DNA of 34,048 bases from Hyphomicrobiales bacterium. Its GTDB lineage: Bacteria > Pseudomonadota > Alphaproteobacteria > Rhizobiales > Beijerinckiaceae. Positions 6,975 through 15,025 of the stretch are shown here, piece after piece; positions within the stretch are counted from its first letter, which is position 1; every line of letters begins with the position of its first letter. Location: the NCBI GenBank assembly GCA_025356415.1, contig JANXTB010000252.1, forward strand, positions 1 through 34,048, in the 5' to 3' direction. Both the position numbers and the translations under genes were made by a program. The notes under the pieces were generated by a model. The model was given only the letters and a program-made list of their open reading frames with translations, searched no databases and had not been told where the DNA came from.

Positions 6975-8399
6975 TTAAAGCGTCACGCCGGCGGCCCGCA
7001 GCAGGTCCCGCGCGCGGGCGCGATGTTCCTCGGGGATGACGAGCCGTTCCGCGAAATCGACGCCCATGGGGCGGGTGGCGTCGATGCCCATTTTCGTGAT
7101 CGTGAATGTCTTTGGATCGGACGTGGGATCGATGATTGCGCTCTTCACCCCGGGGATGAGCATGATGTCTTTCTCCGCGTGGACGCGCGTCGCGATCGCC
7201 CACATGACATCGTTCATGTCGAAGATGTCGACGTCCTCGTCCACGACGATCACATATTTAGTGTAGAGCTCGGTTCCGAGCGCGCTCATGACGGCCATTT
7301 GCGGTTCGCCCGGCGCGGTCTTCTTCATGGAGACGATGGCCATGAAGGCGCCGCAGGTGGTGTGCGGCACGTGCACGGCGATCACGTTGGGCAAGTTGCG
7401 CTTGAGCGCGTTGAGGATCTCGCCTTCGCGTGTGATGCAGGAGATGAGGATGTGATCCTTCGCCATCCCTGATACGACGCTGTGGAAGTAGGCGTCGCGA
7501 CGCATCCGCACGCGCTTGGCGATGAAAACATTCTGGGTGCTGCGGTGCGAGGCGTATCCGGTGAATTCGCCGAACGGACCCTCCGGCTCGCGCTCGCCCG
7601 CGAGGATCTCGCCTTCGATGATGATCTCGGCGCCTGCTGGAACCTGCAGGCCTTCATCTCCGCAAGCCGCCAGCCGGTAAGGCTCCTGAAACAGGCCGCC
7701 GATGATTTCAAACTTGCGAACGTTTGGCGCATACGCATAGGTCATCGATCCCATGTAATGGATCGGATGCACGCCGAGCGTGATGGCGACGGGCAAGTTT
7801 TGCCCGCGTTCTTCCGCGCGGCGATGATATTCAAACATGCGCCGCCGCGAATGCAGCGACACGCCGAGCTTATTCTTGCCCTTCAGCATCAGGCGGTGAA
7901 AACCCGTCGTATCGACTCCGGTGATTGGATCGCGCGCAGTGATCTGTCCCGCCGTGATGTAGGGCGCCGCATCGACCGAGAATTGCTTCGGGATAGGCAG
8001 AGCGGTGAGATCGATCTGGTCTCCTTCCAGAACGATTTCGTTCCAGGCGGCGTCCTTGACGAGTTCACAGGGAAGGGGGTTCTGGCAGCGTTCGCGAAAG
8101 GCGGTCGGCAGATCCTTGACGTTGGCACCGATGCAGGCGGCGAGAAGCTCCCGGTTCGCAGCCACATTCGTGATGACAGGCATTTTGAAGCCGCCGACAT
8201 TCTCGAAGATGACGACCGGACTTTTTCCCACGCGCTCAAGTTCGAAGATGATCGAGGTCGTGTCGAATTCGCGGGCGACAGGCTCCTTGATGCGCAGGAT
8301 CTCAGCCGGGAAATGACTTTCGACCATGGAAAGGAAGCCACGCAGAGACTGGTTGTCTTCGCCAACGGCAGCAGAGCCAATTGTCGTTGTCATCGTCAT
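6975..8399 (-). CDS. UbiD-family prenylated-FMN decarboxylase, copy 2
   Basis: The 474-residue protein is a second UbiD-type decarboxylase with the full E-R-E set: R169 in GFHRLMLKGKNK, and E273 and E278 in EGPFGE. The GKNK stretch after the arginine is closer to classical UbiD than the corresponding RTRRE of copy 1. The two copies are therefore distant paralogues rather than a recent duplication. Landmarks such as AAPYITAGQ, LGVHP and VDEDVDIFD follow family order, and length is normal. The start at ATG 8399 overlaps the hydrolase stop by four bases, while ATG 8393 two codons inside is the alternative. The two copies may form a heteromer or act on successive substrates. Confidence 0.93.
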   Translation of the reverse strand: MTMTTTIGSAAVGEDNQSLRGFLSMVESHFPAEILRIKEPVAREFDTTSIIFELERVGKSPVVIFENVGGFKMPVITNVAANRELLAACIGANVKDLPTAFRERCQNPLPCELVKDAAWNEIVLEGDQIDLTALPIPKQFSVDAAPYITAGQITARDPITGVDTTGFHRLMLKGKNKLGVSLHSRRRMFEYHRRAEERGQNLPVAITLGVHPIHYMGSMTYAYAPNVRKFEIIGGLFQEPYRLAACGDEGLQVPAGAEIIIEGEILAGEREPEGPFGEFTGYASHRSTQNVFIAKRVRMRRDAYFHSVVSGMAKDHILISCITREGEILNALKRNLPNVIAVHVPHTTCGAFMAIVSMKKTAPGEPQMAVMSALGTELYTKYVIVVDEDVDIFDMNDVMWAIATRVHAEKDIMLIPGVKSAIIDPTSDPKTFTITKMGIDATRPMGVDFAERLVIPEEHRARARDLLRAAGVTL

Positions 8400-9235
8400 C
8401 CGTGGACCTTTTTGCTGGATGGGCTCAGGAGAGCTTCCGCCATGCGCGGCAGGGCGCCGTCTGGCGATCGGAGATCGTTCAGGATCGTGAAATGATCTGC
8501 GCCGGCAATTGGGAGCAGCGCGCCGGGCGCATGAGCGGCGGCGCGCTTGGCGTGGAGCGCGCGGCTGTCGTCAACGAACGGCTGCAGTTCCCGGCTGCCG
8601 TAAGCAATGAGCATTTCCTTGTTCACGGCGGGCTGCCGCAACGGCGAAAGGTCCGCTATTTCCTGATCGGTCAGGGCCAGGCTTTCGCTGAGATACGTGT
8701 CACGCAATGGCCCCAGTTCGTAGATGCCGGAGATTGCCATGCCAGCGTGAACACGCGGATGATCGAGCGCATGAGCCGCGAGAAGCGCGCCGGCGGACCA
8801 GCCGGCAAGGATCACAGGTCCGGCAATGCCGTGCGAGGGTCCCTCGCTTGCGAGCCAGTCGAGAGCGGTGTGAATGTCCGCGCAGATCTCGGTCATTGTT
8901 GATTGGGGCGCCAGCGAGTAGCTCGGCAGGGCGACCGACCAGCCATTCGGGAGAAAGCCCTCCGTCACACACGCGAAGTCTTCGCGTCCGTTCATGACCC
9001 AGTAGCCGCCATGGATGAAGATGAGGCAGGGACTATTCGCACTTGCGCCCGGGTAGAGATCCCATTTGCAGCGCTCCTTGTCTGCGTAGGGCAAATCGAG
9101 TTTGGCGGCATGGGCTTCGCGAAAGCGCCAGGATGCGGTTTTCCTTTCCAGATTCAGCTTGGCGCTGTCGGCGACGCCCGCCTGATTGTTGTATGCGGCG
9201 TCCCGTTCGCCTCGCGTCATCATGCCCCAGTTCAT
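8396..9235 (-). CDS. Alpha/beta hydrolase, kynurenine-formamidase-like
   Basis: The 279-residue cytoplasmic protein has an oxyanion-hole motif HGGYW (residues 75-79), a nucleophile elbow GWSAG with S147, and a C-terminal histidine H248 in GADHF. The acid of the triad is probably E216 in SRELQPF. The HGGYW motif and overall length are those of the esterase/arylformamidase group that includes kynurenine formamidase, which cleaves N-formyl or ester bonds. The N-terminal YNNQAGV and NWDLYPG-like layout also fits that group. It is the first gene of the minus operon, with ATG 9235 and a GAGG ribosome site close upstream. In context it may remove an acyl or formyl group from a ring-opening product, which is inference. 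Confidence 0.88.
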   Translation of the reverse strand: MNWGMMTRGERDAAYNNQAGVADSAKLNLERKTASWRFREAHAAKLDLPYADKERCKWDLYPGASANSPCLIFIHGGYWVMNGREDFACVTEGFLPNGWSVALPSYSLAPQSTMTEICADIHTALDWLASEGPSHGIAGPVILAGWSAGALLAAHALDHPRVHAGMAISGIYELGPLRDTYLSESLALTDQEIADLSPLRQPAVNKEMLIAYGSRELQPFVDDSRALHAKRAAAHAPGALLPIAGADHFTILNDLRSPDGALPRMAEALLSPSSKKVHG

Positions 9236-9270
9236 CCGCGCCTCGTCTTTGGTGATTTCGCACGATCAAA

Positions 9271-9286
9271 CGCAAGTTGCGGACCA
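9271..9286 (-). promoter_or_regulatory. Candidate sigma-54 promoter for the UbiD operon
   Basis: On the reverse strand TGGTCCGCAACTTGCG has GG (9285-9284) and GC (9273-9272) exactly ten bases apart and TTGC at the -12 element. The -24 element is weaker (TGGTCCG against TGGCACG). Expected transcription start is near 9260, 25 bases before the hydrolase ATG. It faces away from the stronger site at 9489. Confidence 0.55.
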
Positions 9287-9488
9287 AGTTGAAAATAAGG
9301 ATTGTACGGAGAGCAGGGTGGGCGGCCGCCGGGCGCCGGACGGCGTTTTTGCGCGCCGGCAAGTCAATGGGCGCCCCGGGAATGGCTTCTATCGAAAATC
9401 CCGCCCGCAAGGGCATTCGGCCTGTGAATCTGCCTAGCGGTTGAGCATGTTGTTCTGATTATTAAACCGAGCGTAATGCGGGGCGGTC

Positions 9489-9504
9489 CGGCACGGGCCT
9501 TGCT
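9489..9504 (+). promoter_or_regulatory. Sigma-54 (-24/-12) promoter for the ABC/Mo-hydroxylase operon
   Basis: The sequence CGGCACGGGCCTTGCT matches the RpoN consensus TGGCACG-N4-TTGCW at all but the first base. GG (9490-9491) and GC (9502-9503) are ten bases apart, followed by TTT. The expected start is near 9515, leaving a 24-base leader with AGGAG before the ATG at 9539. Confidence 0.75.
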
Positions 9505-9538
9505 TTTGTCCTGATGGTCCTCACCAGGAGCTCAAGGC

Positions 9539-10618
9539 ATGGTCGACATTACCCGCAGATCACTGACAATCGGCGCAATGGCCGCGCCTTTCGTGATCAC
9601 GAGCGCGTCGCGCGCGCAATCGCTGCGTCAGGTGACATTCACATTGCCTTGGCTTGCCGAAGGGTCGAACGCCTACACATTCGTCGCCAAGGCGAATGGC
9701 TATTGGTCGAAGCGTGGTCTTGATGTCCAGATCAGTCGCGGCTTTGGCTCGAACGCTTCCGCGCAGGCGGTCGGCGCAGGCCGCTTCCAGTTCGGCCTCG
9801 CCGCCGGCCCGTCCATCGTGCAGGCGGCCGCCAAGGGCCTGCCGCTCGTGACGCTTGCTTGCGCCGGTTACGACGCCACCATGGGCGTCTGCGTCCTGAA
9901 GGACAGCCCGATCAAGTCGCCGAAGGATCTCGAGGGTCGCAAGATGGCCTCGACGGTGAGCTCCGGCGATTATCCATTCCTCGGCGTGTTTGCGAAACGC
10001 GCGGGCTTCGACATTTCGAAAGTGAACCGCCTGCAGACGGATCCGAACGTTCGTCAGCGCCTGCTCGTCAGCAAGGAAGTCGATGCGATCTCCGGCTTCG
10101 CCAGCACGTTCGCGCCGATCTTCGCCGCGGAGAAGGTCGAGGTCCGCAACATGCTCTACAGCGATGTAGGGCTCACGCTTTACAACAATTCCCTGATCAC
10201 CCAGCAGGCGACACTCGAAAAAGAACCGCAGCTTTGCGCCGACATCACGGACGGGTTGCTGGAGGCGCTGAAATTCTCGCTGCTCAGTCCTGAAGAGTCG
10301 GTTCAGCTTTTCCTGAAGCAGGTTCCGGAAACGGCCCTTTCGGCGACCGGGCCGCAGAGCACGCGCATCGGCGTGAACCTGGCGAACCTGTCGATGCTCC
10401 GCAAGCAGGCCAAGGATAATTACCTCGGTTACATGGCGCCGGACGATTTCGCGACCATGACGGACCTCGTGATGGAACATATCGCCGAGCCGGGCGACAA
10501 ACGCCCTGACCAGAAAACGCTCTTCACCAACTCGCTTCTGGGCAAGACCAAGGTCACCGCAGCCGAGTGGGACGGCGCCCTCAAAGGCGCCGAAGAATAT
10601 CGCAAGTATATTTCCTGA
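9539..10618 (+). CDS. Tat-exported NMT1/TauA-like substrate-binding protein 1
   Basis: The 359-residue protein starts with a twin-arginine signal: R6-R7 in TRRSLTIGA, a hydrophobic stretch, and a probable cleavage after SRA at about residue 26. The mature part is a NitT/TauT-family PBP2 fold: FTLPWLAEGSNAYTFVAKANG, GLDVQISRGFGS, AAGPSIVQAAAKGLP and DSPIKSPKDLEGRKMAS. It should bind a small anionic or heterocyclic solute in the periplasm and deliver it to the permeases encoded next. AGGAG lies eight bases before ATG 9539. It is a paralogue of the protein at 12252 (both share the ISRGFGS motif). Use of Tat instead of Sec suggests folding before export. The ligand is unknown. Confidence 0.92.
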   Translation: MVDITRRSLTIGAMAAPFVITSASRAQSLRQVTFTLPWLAEGSNAYTFVAKANGYWSKRGLDVQISRGFGSNASAQAVGAGRFQFGLAAGPSIVQAAAKGLPLVTLACAGYDATMGVCVLKDSPIKSPKDLEGRKMASTVSSGDYPFLGVFAKRAGFDISKVNRLQTDPNVRQRLLVSKEVDAISGFASTFAPIFAAEKVEVRNMLYSDVGLTLYNNSLITQQATLEKEPQLCADITDGLLEALKFSLLSPEESVQLFLKQVPETALSATGPQSTRIGVNLANLSMLRKQAKDNYLGYMAPDDFATMTDLVMEHIAEPGDKRPDQKTLFTNSLLGKTKVTAAEWDGALKGAEEYRKYIS

Positions 10619-10632
10619 CGGAGGGAAGTCGC

Positions 10633-11421
10633 ATGGCTGGCTTCATCGACGTCCAGAACGTCCGGAAGGTCTACACGACTGGGGGCGGAGATATCGAGGC
10701 GGTGTCGGGCGCGTCGTTCTCGGTGGAAGAGGGGGAATTTGTCGCGATCCTCGGCCCCTCGGGTTGCGGCAAGTCCACATTGCTGATGATGGCCGCAGGG
10801 CTGGAGTCGATCTCGTCAGGACAGATCGACATCGCCTCCACGCCGATGAAAGGCCCGCGTACGAGCGTTGGGATCATGTTCCAGGACAATACTTTGTTGC
10901 CGTGGAAAACCGTTCTGGAAAACATCCTGTTTCCGGTTCGCATCCAGCGCCGCCCGATCGAGGAATATCGGCAGCGCGCCATGGACCTCATTGAGACGGT
11001 GGGGCTGCGCGGCTTTGCCGACAAGAAGCCTCACCAGCTCTCGGGGGGGATGAAACAGCGTGTCTCGATTTGCCGGGCGCTTGTGACCGATCCTGACATC
11101 CTGCTTATGGATGAGCCTTTCTCCGCTCTCGACGCGATGACGCGCGACGAGATGAATGACGCATTGCTGTCGATCTGGGATCGCTACAGGAAGACGGCTT
11201 TGTTCGTGACGCATTCCATTCGCGAGGCTGTCTATCTTTCAGACCGCGTGCTCGTGATGACACGCCGTCCGGCGACTGTCGTGGCCGATATCAAGATACC
11301 GTTTCCGCGTCCGCGCAGCCGAACGATCGGCGAGACGCCCGAGTTCAACGAAATCTGCGCGAGATTGCGCGGGATGATCGATCGCGAGCGGTTGCCGGGT
11401 TCCGCGGAGCTGGCGGCATGA
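10633..11421 (+). CDS. NitT/TauT-family ABC transporter ATPase
   Basis: The 262-residue nucleotide-binding subunit powers import. It shows Walker A GPSGCGKST (41-49), the Q-loop glutamine Q84, the signature LSGGMKQR (136-143), Walker B ILLMDEP (156-162), the D-loop SALD and the switch histidine H194. The LSGGMKQR form and the LLPWKTVLENI stretch are typical of the nitrate/sulfonate/taurine importers (SsuB/TauB). ATG 10633 with GGAGGGA upstream was chosen; it is 14 bases after the binding-protein gene. It overlaps the next permease by four bases. It is the only ATPase in this operon, although two permease and two binding-protein genes follow or precede it. Confidence 0.95.
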   Translation: MAGFIDVQNVRKVYTTGGGDIEAVSGASFSVEEGEFVAILGPSGCGKSTLLMMAAGLESISSGQIDIASTPMKGPRTSVGIMFQDNTLLPWKTVLENILFPVRIQRRPIEEYRQRAMDLIETVGLRGFADKKPHQLSGGMKQRVSICRALVTDPDILLMDEPFSALDAMTRDEMNDALLSIWDRYRKTALFVTHSIREAVYLSDRVLVMTRRPATVVADIKIPFPRPRSRTIGETPEFNEICARLRGMIDRERLPGSAELAA

Positions 11422-12203
11422 AGCCCGCCTATGCCAGCGGAACATGGCGAGGGGAGCGCTTCTATGCTTTCTTCCTGCCGCTCGTGACAGGCATCCTTGT
11501 CCTGGGCGCCTGGCAATATGCCGTGAAGGCTTACAATGTATCGCCGGTGATCATGCCCGCGCCGCTCGACATTTTGCTGTCGTTCAAGGGGATCGGGGCT
11601 GAACTCGCGCATCATGCGTGGGTCACGGGGAAAGAATCTCTTCTTGCGTTCTTTCTTTCCTGTGTGATCGGCGTCGTGCTGGCTTATCTGCTCAGCCTGT
11701 CGGACACGCTCTTCGCATCGTTTTATCCCAACCTCGTCGTCTTCCAGATTATTCCGAAAATCGCGCTGGCGCCCATGTTCACCTTCTGGCTGGGCATCGC
11801 ATCAACCTCACGCATCAGCTACGCGATCTTCATCAGCTTCTTTCCCGTGATGCTTGCCATGATGAGCGGGCTCTCGCGCGCGGACGTCAATGCGCTTCGG
11901 CTCTGCAAGTCCATCGGGGCGAGCAAGTGGCAGACGCTGTTCAGCGTCCAGACGCCTTACGCGCTGCCGTACTTCTTCACGGGCGCGAAAGTCGCGGCGA
12001 CGATGTCCACGATCGGCATCGTCACCGGCGAGTTGATCTCGGCTAATTCGGGCCTCGGTTTTTATGTTGTGCGGGCGCAGTCGCTCGGCCAGACGCCGAA
12101 GGTCTTTTGCGCACTGCTCGTGCTCTGCGTCGTCGGGCTCGCCGTTTACGCGATTCCCGTCCAAGCGGAGGCCAGGGCTCGCAGGTGGTGGCGAGGCAGC
12201 TGA
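11418..12203 (+). CDS. NitT/TauT-family ABC permease 1
   Basis: The 261-residue inner-membrane protein has about six hydrophobic segments (first at residues 17-35) and the cytoplasmic EAA-like coupling loop near residues 155-185 (MSGLSRADVNALRLCKSIGA, SKWQ, FSVQTPYALP). This matches SsuC/TauC-type permeases of about 250-270 residues. The start ATG 11418 overlaps the ATPase stop, and translation is probably coupled. It would pair with itself or with the permease at 13337 to form the channel. The substrate is that of the neighbouring binding proteins. Confidence 0.92.
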   Translation: MKPAYASGTWRGERFYAFFLPLVTGILVLGAWQYAVKAYNVSPVIMPAPLDILLSFKGIGAELAHHAWVTGKESLLAFFLSCVIGVVLAYLLSLSDTLFASFYPNLVVFQIIPKIALAPMFTFWLGIASTSRISYAIFISFFPVMLAMMSGLSRADVNALRLCKSIGASKWQTLFSVQTPYALPYFFTGAKVAATMSTIGIVTGELISANSGLGFYVVRAQSLGQTPKVFCALLVLCVVGLAVYAIPVQAEARARRWWRGS

Positions 12204-12251
12204 TCGCGGCCGATTTTGAAATCATTTCAGATTCAACCAGGAGAATTTAGC

Positions 12252-13340
12252 ATGAGCCAGTTCAAATCGACCCGTCGTCGCTTTCTGCAGGCCGGAGCCG
12301 CCGCTGGCGCCTTCGGCATGATCGGCCGCCCGGCGATTGCGAAAACCTGGAATGTGAAATTTACGCTCGCCTGGCTTGCGCAGGGAACGAGCCTGTTCCC
12401 GTATGTCGGCAAGCAGAAGGGCTTCTTCGCCAAGCGCGGGATCGACCTCGATATCAGCCGCGGCTTCGGATCGCTCGCCGCGGCGCAATCCATCGCGAGC
12501 GGCCAGTTCGATTACGGCATCGTCATTTCCGCCCCGCTCGTTCTGATGGTTGCAAAGGGCCTGCCGCTCAAGGGTCTCGCAACGGTTGATTACGATGCGA
12601 TGATGGGCGTTGGCGTTCTCGCCGACAGCCCCATCAGAACGCCCGCCGATCTGGTCGGCAAGAAAATCGCGACTGTGCCGGCCTCGGCGGAATCACCCTT
12701 CTTCGCCGCTTACGCAAAGCTGGCGAAATTTGATGCGTCCACCGCGCAGATGGTGAATGTCGATGCGAAGGTGATCGAGCGCACGCTCGAGAGCGGACAG
12801 ACCGATGCGATGACCGGCATCGCGTCTTCGAGCCTTCCTGTCCTTTTGTCGTCGGGGAAGCCCGCGCGTTGGATGCTCTATTCCAGCGCGGGCATTCCGA
12901 CTTACGGCAACGCCATCGTGGGCTCGACCAAGAGCGTGGAATCCGATCCCGAGCTCAGCGCCGCGCTCGTCGATGCGCTGTTCGAAAGCCTCGCCTTCAC
13001 GATCGCCAATCCCGAAGAAGCGGCGGATCTCTTCTTCAAGGCGGTTCCGGAAGCTGGTCTCACGGCTGGCGCGCGAGAGTTCGTCCGCATCGGAATGGGA
13101 TTGCATCGTGTCGGCATCGCCAAGCCGGAAGCCATCAAGAACGGTCTCGGCTATGGCGATCCGAAAGTGTACGACGCAATCACGGATCTCGTGATGAGCT
13201 ATCTCGGAACGCCTGACATGAAGCGTCCTGCGGTCGATGACTGGTACTCCAACAAGTTCGCCGGAAACATCAAGCTTGCTCCGGAGCAATGGTCGAAAAT
13301 CGACGGCGGGCTGGGCGAGTTCCGGAAACTTCTTTCATGA
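12252..13340 (+). CDS. Tat-exported NMT1/TauA-like substrate-binding protein 2
   Basis: The 362-residue protein carries a textbook Tat signal, STRRRFLQAG (residues 6-15), with cleavage likely after AIA near residue 31. The mature region has WNVKFTLAWLAQGTSLFPYV, RGIDLDISRGFGSLAAAQS and DSPIRTPADLVGKKIAT, closely parallel to the protein at 9539. An in-frame upstream start at 12216 was rejected because AGGAG sits eight bases before ATG 12252 and the Tat motif then has normal spacing. It follows permease 1 after 48 bases and overlaps permease 2 by four bases. It is probably a second receptor with shifted ligand range for the same transporter. Confidence 0.92.
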   Translation: MSQFKSTRRRFLQAGAAAGAFGMIGRPAIAKTWNVKFTLAWLAQGTSLFPYVGKQKGFFAKRGIDLDISRGFGSLAAAQSIASGQFDYGIVISAPLVLMVAKGLPLKGLATVDYDAMMGVGVLADSPIRTPADLVGKKIATVPASAESPFFAAYAKLAKFDASTAQMVNVDAKVIERTLESGQTDAMTGIASSSLPVLLSSGKPARWMLYSSAGIPTYGNAIVGSTKSVESDPELSAALVDALFESLAFTIANPEEAADLFFKAVPEAGLTAGAREFVRIGMGLHRVGIAKPEAIKNGLGYGDPKVYDAITDLVMSYLGTPDMKRPAVDDWYSNKFAGNIKLAPEQWSKIDGGLGEFRKLLS

Positions 13341-14155
13341 AACTACGCTCTACTTTGTTCGGGTTGAATTTGGGTCTGAACGCGTTGGCCTCTGGTCGGC
13401 AGGTCATGCTGCCGATCATGCTCGCGTGCCTTCTGGCCATAATCTGGGAGGCGGGCGCCAAGATCGCCAATGTGTCCCCGAGCGTCATGGCGCCGCCCAG
13501 TTCTGTGTGGCGAATTCTCAACGCCACCTTTTTCATCCTGATGCAGCAATCCGTCTCGACCGTGAGAGAATGCGTCTTTGGCTTTCTCATCGCCGCCGGG
13601 GTGGGCACCGTGCTGGGCGGCATCCTTGTCTTGTCGCGTCGCGCCCAGCAGGCCGTCTATCCCTATGCGCTGTTCTTCCAGCTCATTCCGAAAGTGGCCG
13701 TCGCGCCGCTGTTTATCGTCTGGTTTGGCGTCGGCCCGACCTCGCGGCTGTGCCTGGCTGCATTCATGGGGTTCTTTCCAATCCTGCTTGCAACGGTCAC
13801 GGGCCTCATGAGCGCCGACCGCAATGTGCTGCGCATGGCTGAATCGGTGACCGCGAGCCCGTGGCAGATCTTCTGGAGCATCCAGCTGCCTTACTCGATG
13901 CCGCATGTCTTCGGTGGCCTTAAAGTCGGATTATCGATGGCGATCATCGGCGTCATCATCGGCGAGTTCATCACCGGACAATCAGGGCTCGGCTACGTGA
14001 TCATGCTGGGCACGTCGGCGGCCGACACGGCGCTGTCTTTCGCCGCCATCGCGCTGCTCGCTGTCCTCGGACTAGTGCTTTACGGCGCGGTGAGTTTGCT
14101 CGAATGGCTCGTCGAGCGGCGCATGGGCGTCTCGATAACCACGAACGAATTCTGA
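13337..14155 (+). CDS. NitT/TauT-family ABC permease 2
   Basis: The 272-residue membrane protein is paralogous to permease 1: an N-terminal hydrophobic anchor, then KIANVSPSVMAPPSSVW (permease 1 has AYNVSPVIMPAPLDIL), and the coupling loop LMSADRNVLRMAESVTASPWQIFWSIQLP. About six membrane segments are visible. ATG 13337 overlaps the preceding stop (ATGA), and upstream in-frame residues were rejected as non-homologous. It has no ATPase of its own, so it likely shares that at 10633, either as a heterodimer with permease 1 or in a separate assembly with binding protein 2. Confidence 0.92.
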   Translation: MKLRSTLFGLNLGLNALASGRQVMLPIMLACLLAIIWEAGAKIANVSPSVMAPPSSVWRILNATFFILMQQSVSTVRECVFGFLIAAGVGTVLGGILVLSRRAQQAVYPYALFFQLIPKVAVAPLFIVWFGVGPTSRLCLAAFMGFFPILLATVTGLMSADRNVLRMAESVTASPWQIFWSIQLPYSMPHVFGGLKVGLSMAIIGVIIGEFITGQSGLGYVIMLGTSAADTALSFAAIALLAVLGLVLYGAVSLLEWLVERRMGVSITTNEF

Positions 14156-14176
14156 CCCGTTTCATCGGAGCTTCAT

Positions 14177-15025
14177 GTGCTTGCGCAGGCAATTCACCCC
14201 CCAGCTCCGCCGCATCCCATCGCGATGCGGTCACGGAAACACATATCGCCCTTCAACCTCGTGCGCGCCCGCACCGTCGATGAAGCCGGGCAGGCCATGG
14301 CCGCTTCGCGCAACGCTCGATACGTCGCCGGTGGAATTGATTTGATTGACCTGATGAAGTCCGGGCTCGAGGTCGGCACGATCATCAGCCTCGACGCCAT
14401 TCCCGGCTTGCGCGGCATTAGCCTCGAAGGCGATCGGCTTTTCATCGGCGCGCTGACAACCCATGCCGACATTGCAGAAAGCGAGCTTCTGCATCGGCAC
14501 GTGCCGGGGTTCCGGGAGATCTGGGCGACCGTCGCCAACCTGCGGATCAGAATGGTCGGCACATTCGGGGGCAATCTCATCTCGGCCTTGCCGCATTACG
14601 ACGCGCCTGCAGCCTGCGCCGCGCTTGGCGCCGTCGGACGGGTGCGCAAGGCGGCAGGCGAATACATGGACGCGCCCGTCACGGCGCTTGGCGGCGACAA
14701 GAGCGCGCTACTTGAAGGAACGTTCATCGACGTGCATGAGCCCGTGCGCTTGCTGGCCGACAGAAGCCTGCATCCTGTGCTGTCAGTCTATCTTGCTGTT
14801 CGTCCCACGGGCATGCGCGCGACGATCGCCTGCGCCTTTGCAAGGCCCCACGTGATTGATCTTCCACTCGATGCAAGCCTTGCCCAAGCCGACGTCGCCG
14901 CCGAAGTCGCGGCTTCAGCCCCGGCCATGATGGAGAGCAGCATTGCGAGCGCCGCGTATCAACGCAGGATGATTGCGGTTCTGCTGAAGCGATTGCTGAA
15001 GCGGGCGGCGGAGAGGCAGCCATGA
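14177..15025 (+). CDS. Molybdenum hydroxylase FAD-binding subunit 1 (CoxM-like)
   Basis: This 282-residue subunit of a xanthine-oxidase-family enzyme carries FAD and passes electrons from the 2Fe-2S clusters to an acceptor. The first FAD motif is YVAGGIDLIDLMKSG and the second GTFGGNLISALPHYDAP. The latter departs from the usual TIGGNLxxASPAAD, so FAD contacts may be altered. A C-terminal domain of the CoxM type follows. GTG 14177 with GGAG six bases upstream is preferred; ATG 14225 (MRSRKHISPFNL) gives a more typical N-terminus but has no ribosome site. It follows the permease by 21 bases and overlaps the 2Fe-2S gene by four. Confidence 0.88.
   Translation: MLAQAIHPPAPPHPIAMRSRKHISPFNLVRARTVDEAGQAMAASRNARYVAGGIDLIDLMKSGLEVGTIISLDAIPGLRGISLEGDRLFIGALTTHADIAESELLHRHVPGFREIWATVANLRIRMVGTFGGNLISALPHYDAPAACAALGAVGRVRKAAGEYMDAPVTALGGDKSALLEGTFIDVHEPVRLLADRSLHPVLSVYLAVRPTGMRATIACAFARPHVIDLPLDASLAQADVAAEVAASAPAMMESSIASAAYQRRMIAVLLKRLLKRAAERQP

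Larger units (their letters stand above)
9236..9538. other. Divergent intergenic control region
   Basis: These 303 bases separate the two large divergent operons. Apart from the two -24/-12 sites at its two ends, I see no convincing gene. The middle (about 9315-9430) is GC-rich with several GGCGCC-type short palindromes. The stretch 9435-9480 is AT-richer and could bend DNA or bind IHF, though no good IHF match was found. Activator sites for an RpoN-dependent enhancer-binding protein would be expected here, but no clear pair of repeats was seen. Confidence 0.6.

Noticed and set aside
9560-10480. Minus-strand frame of 306 codons
   Set aside because: Antisense to the Tat-exported binding protein, which has a signal peptide, ribosome site and family motifs.
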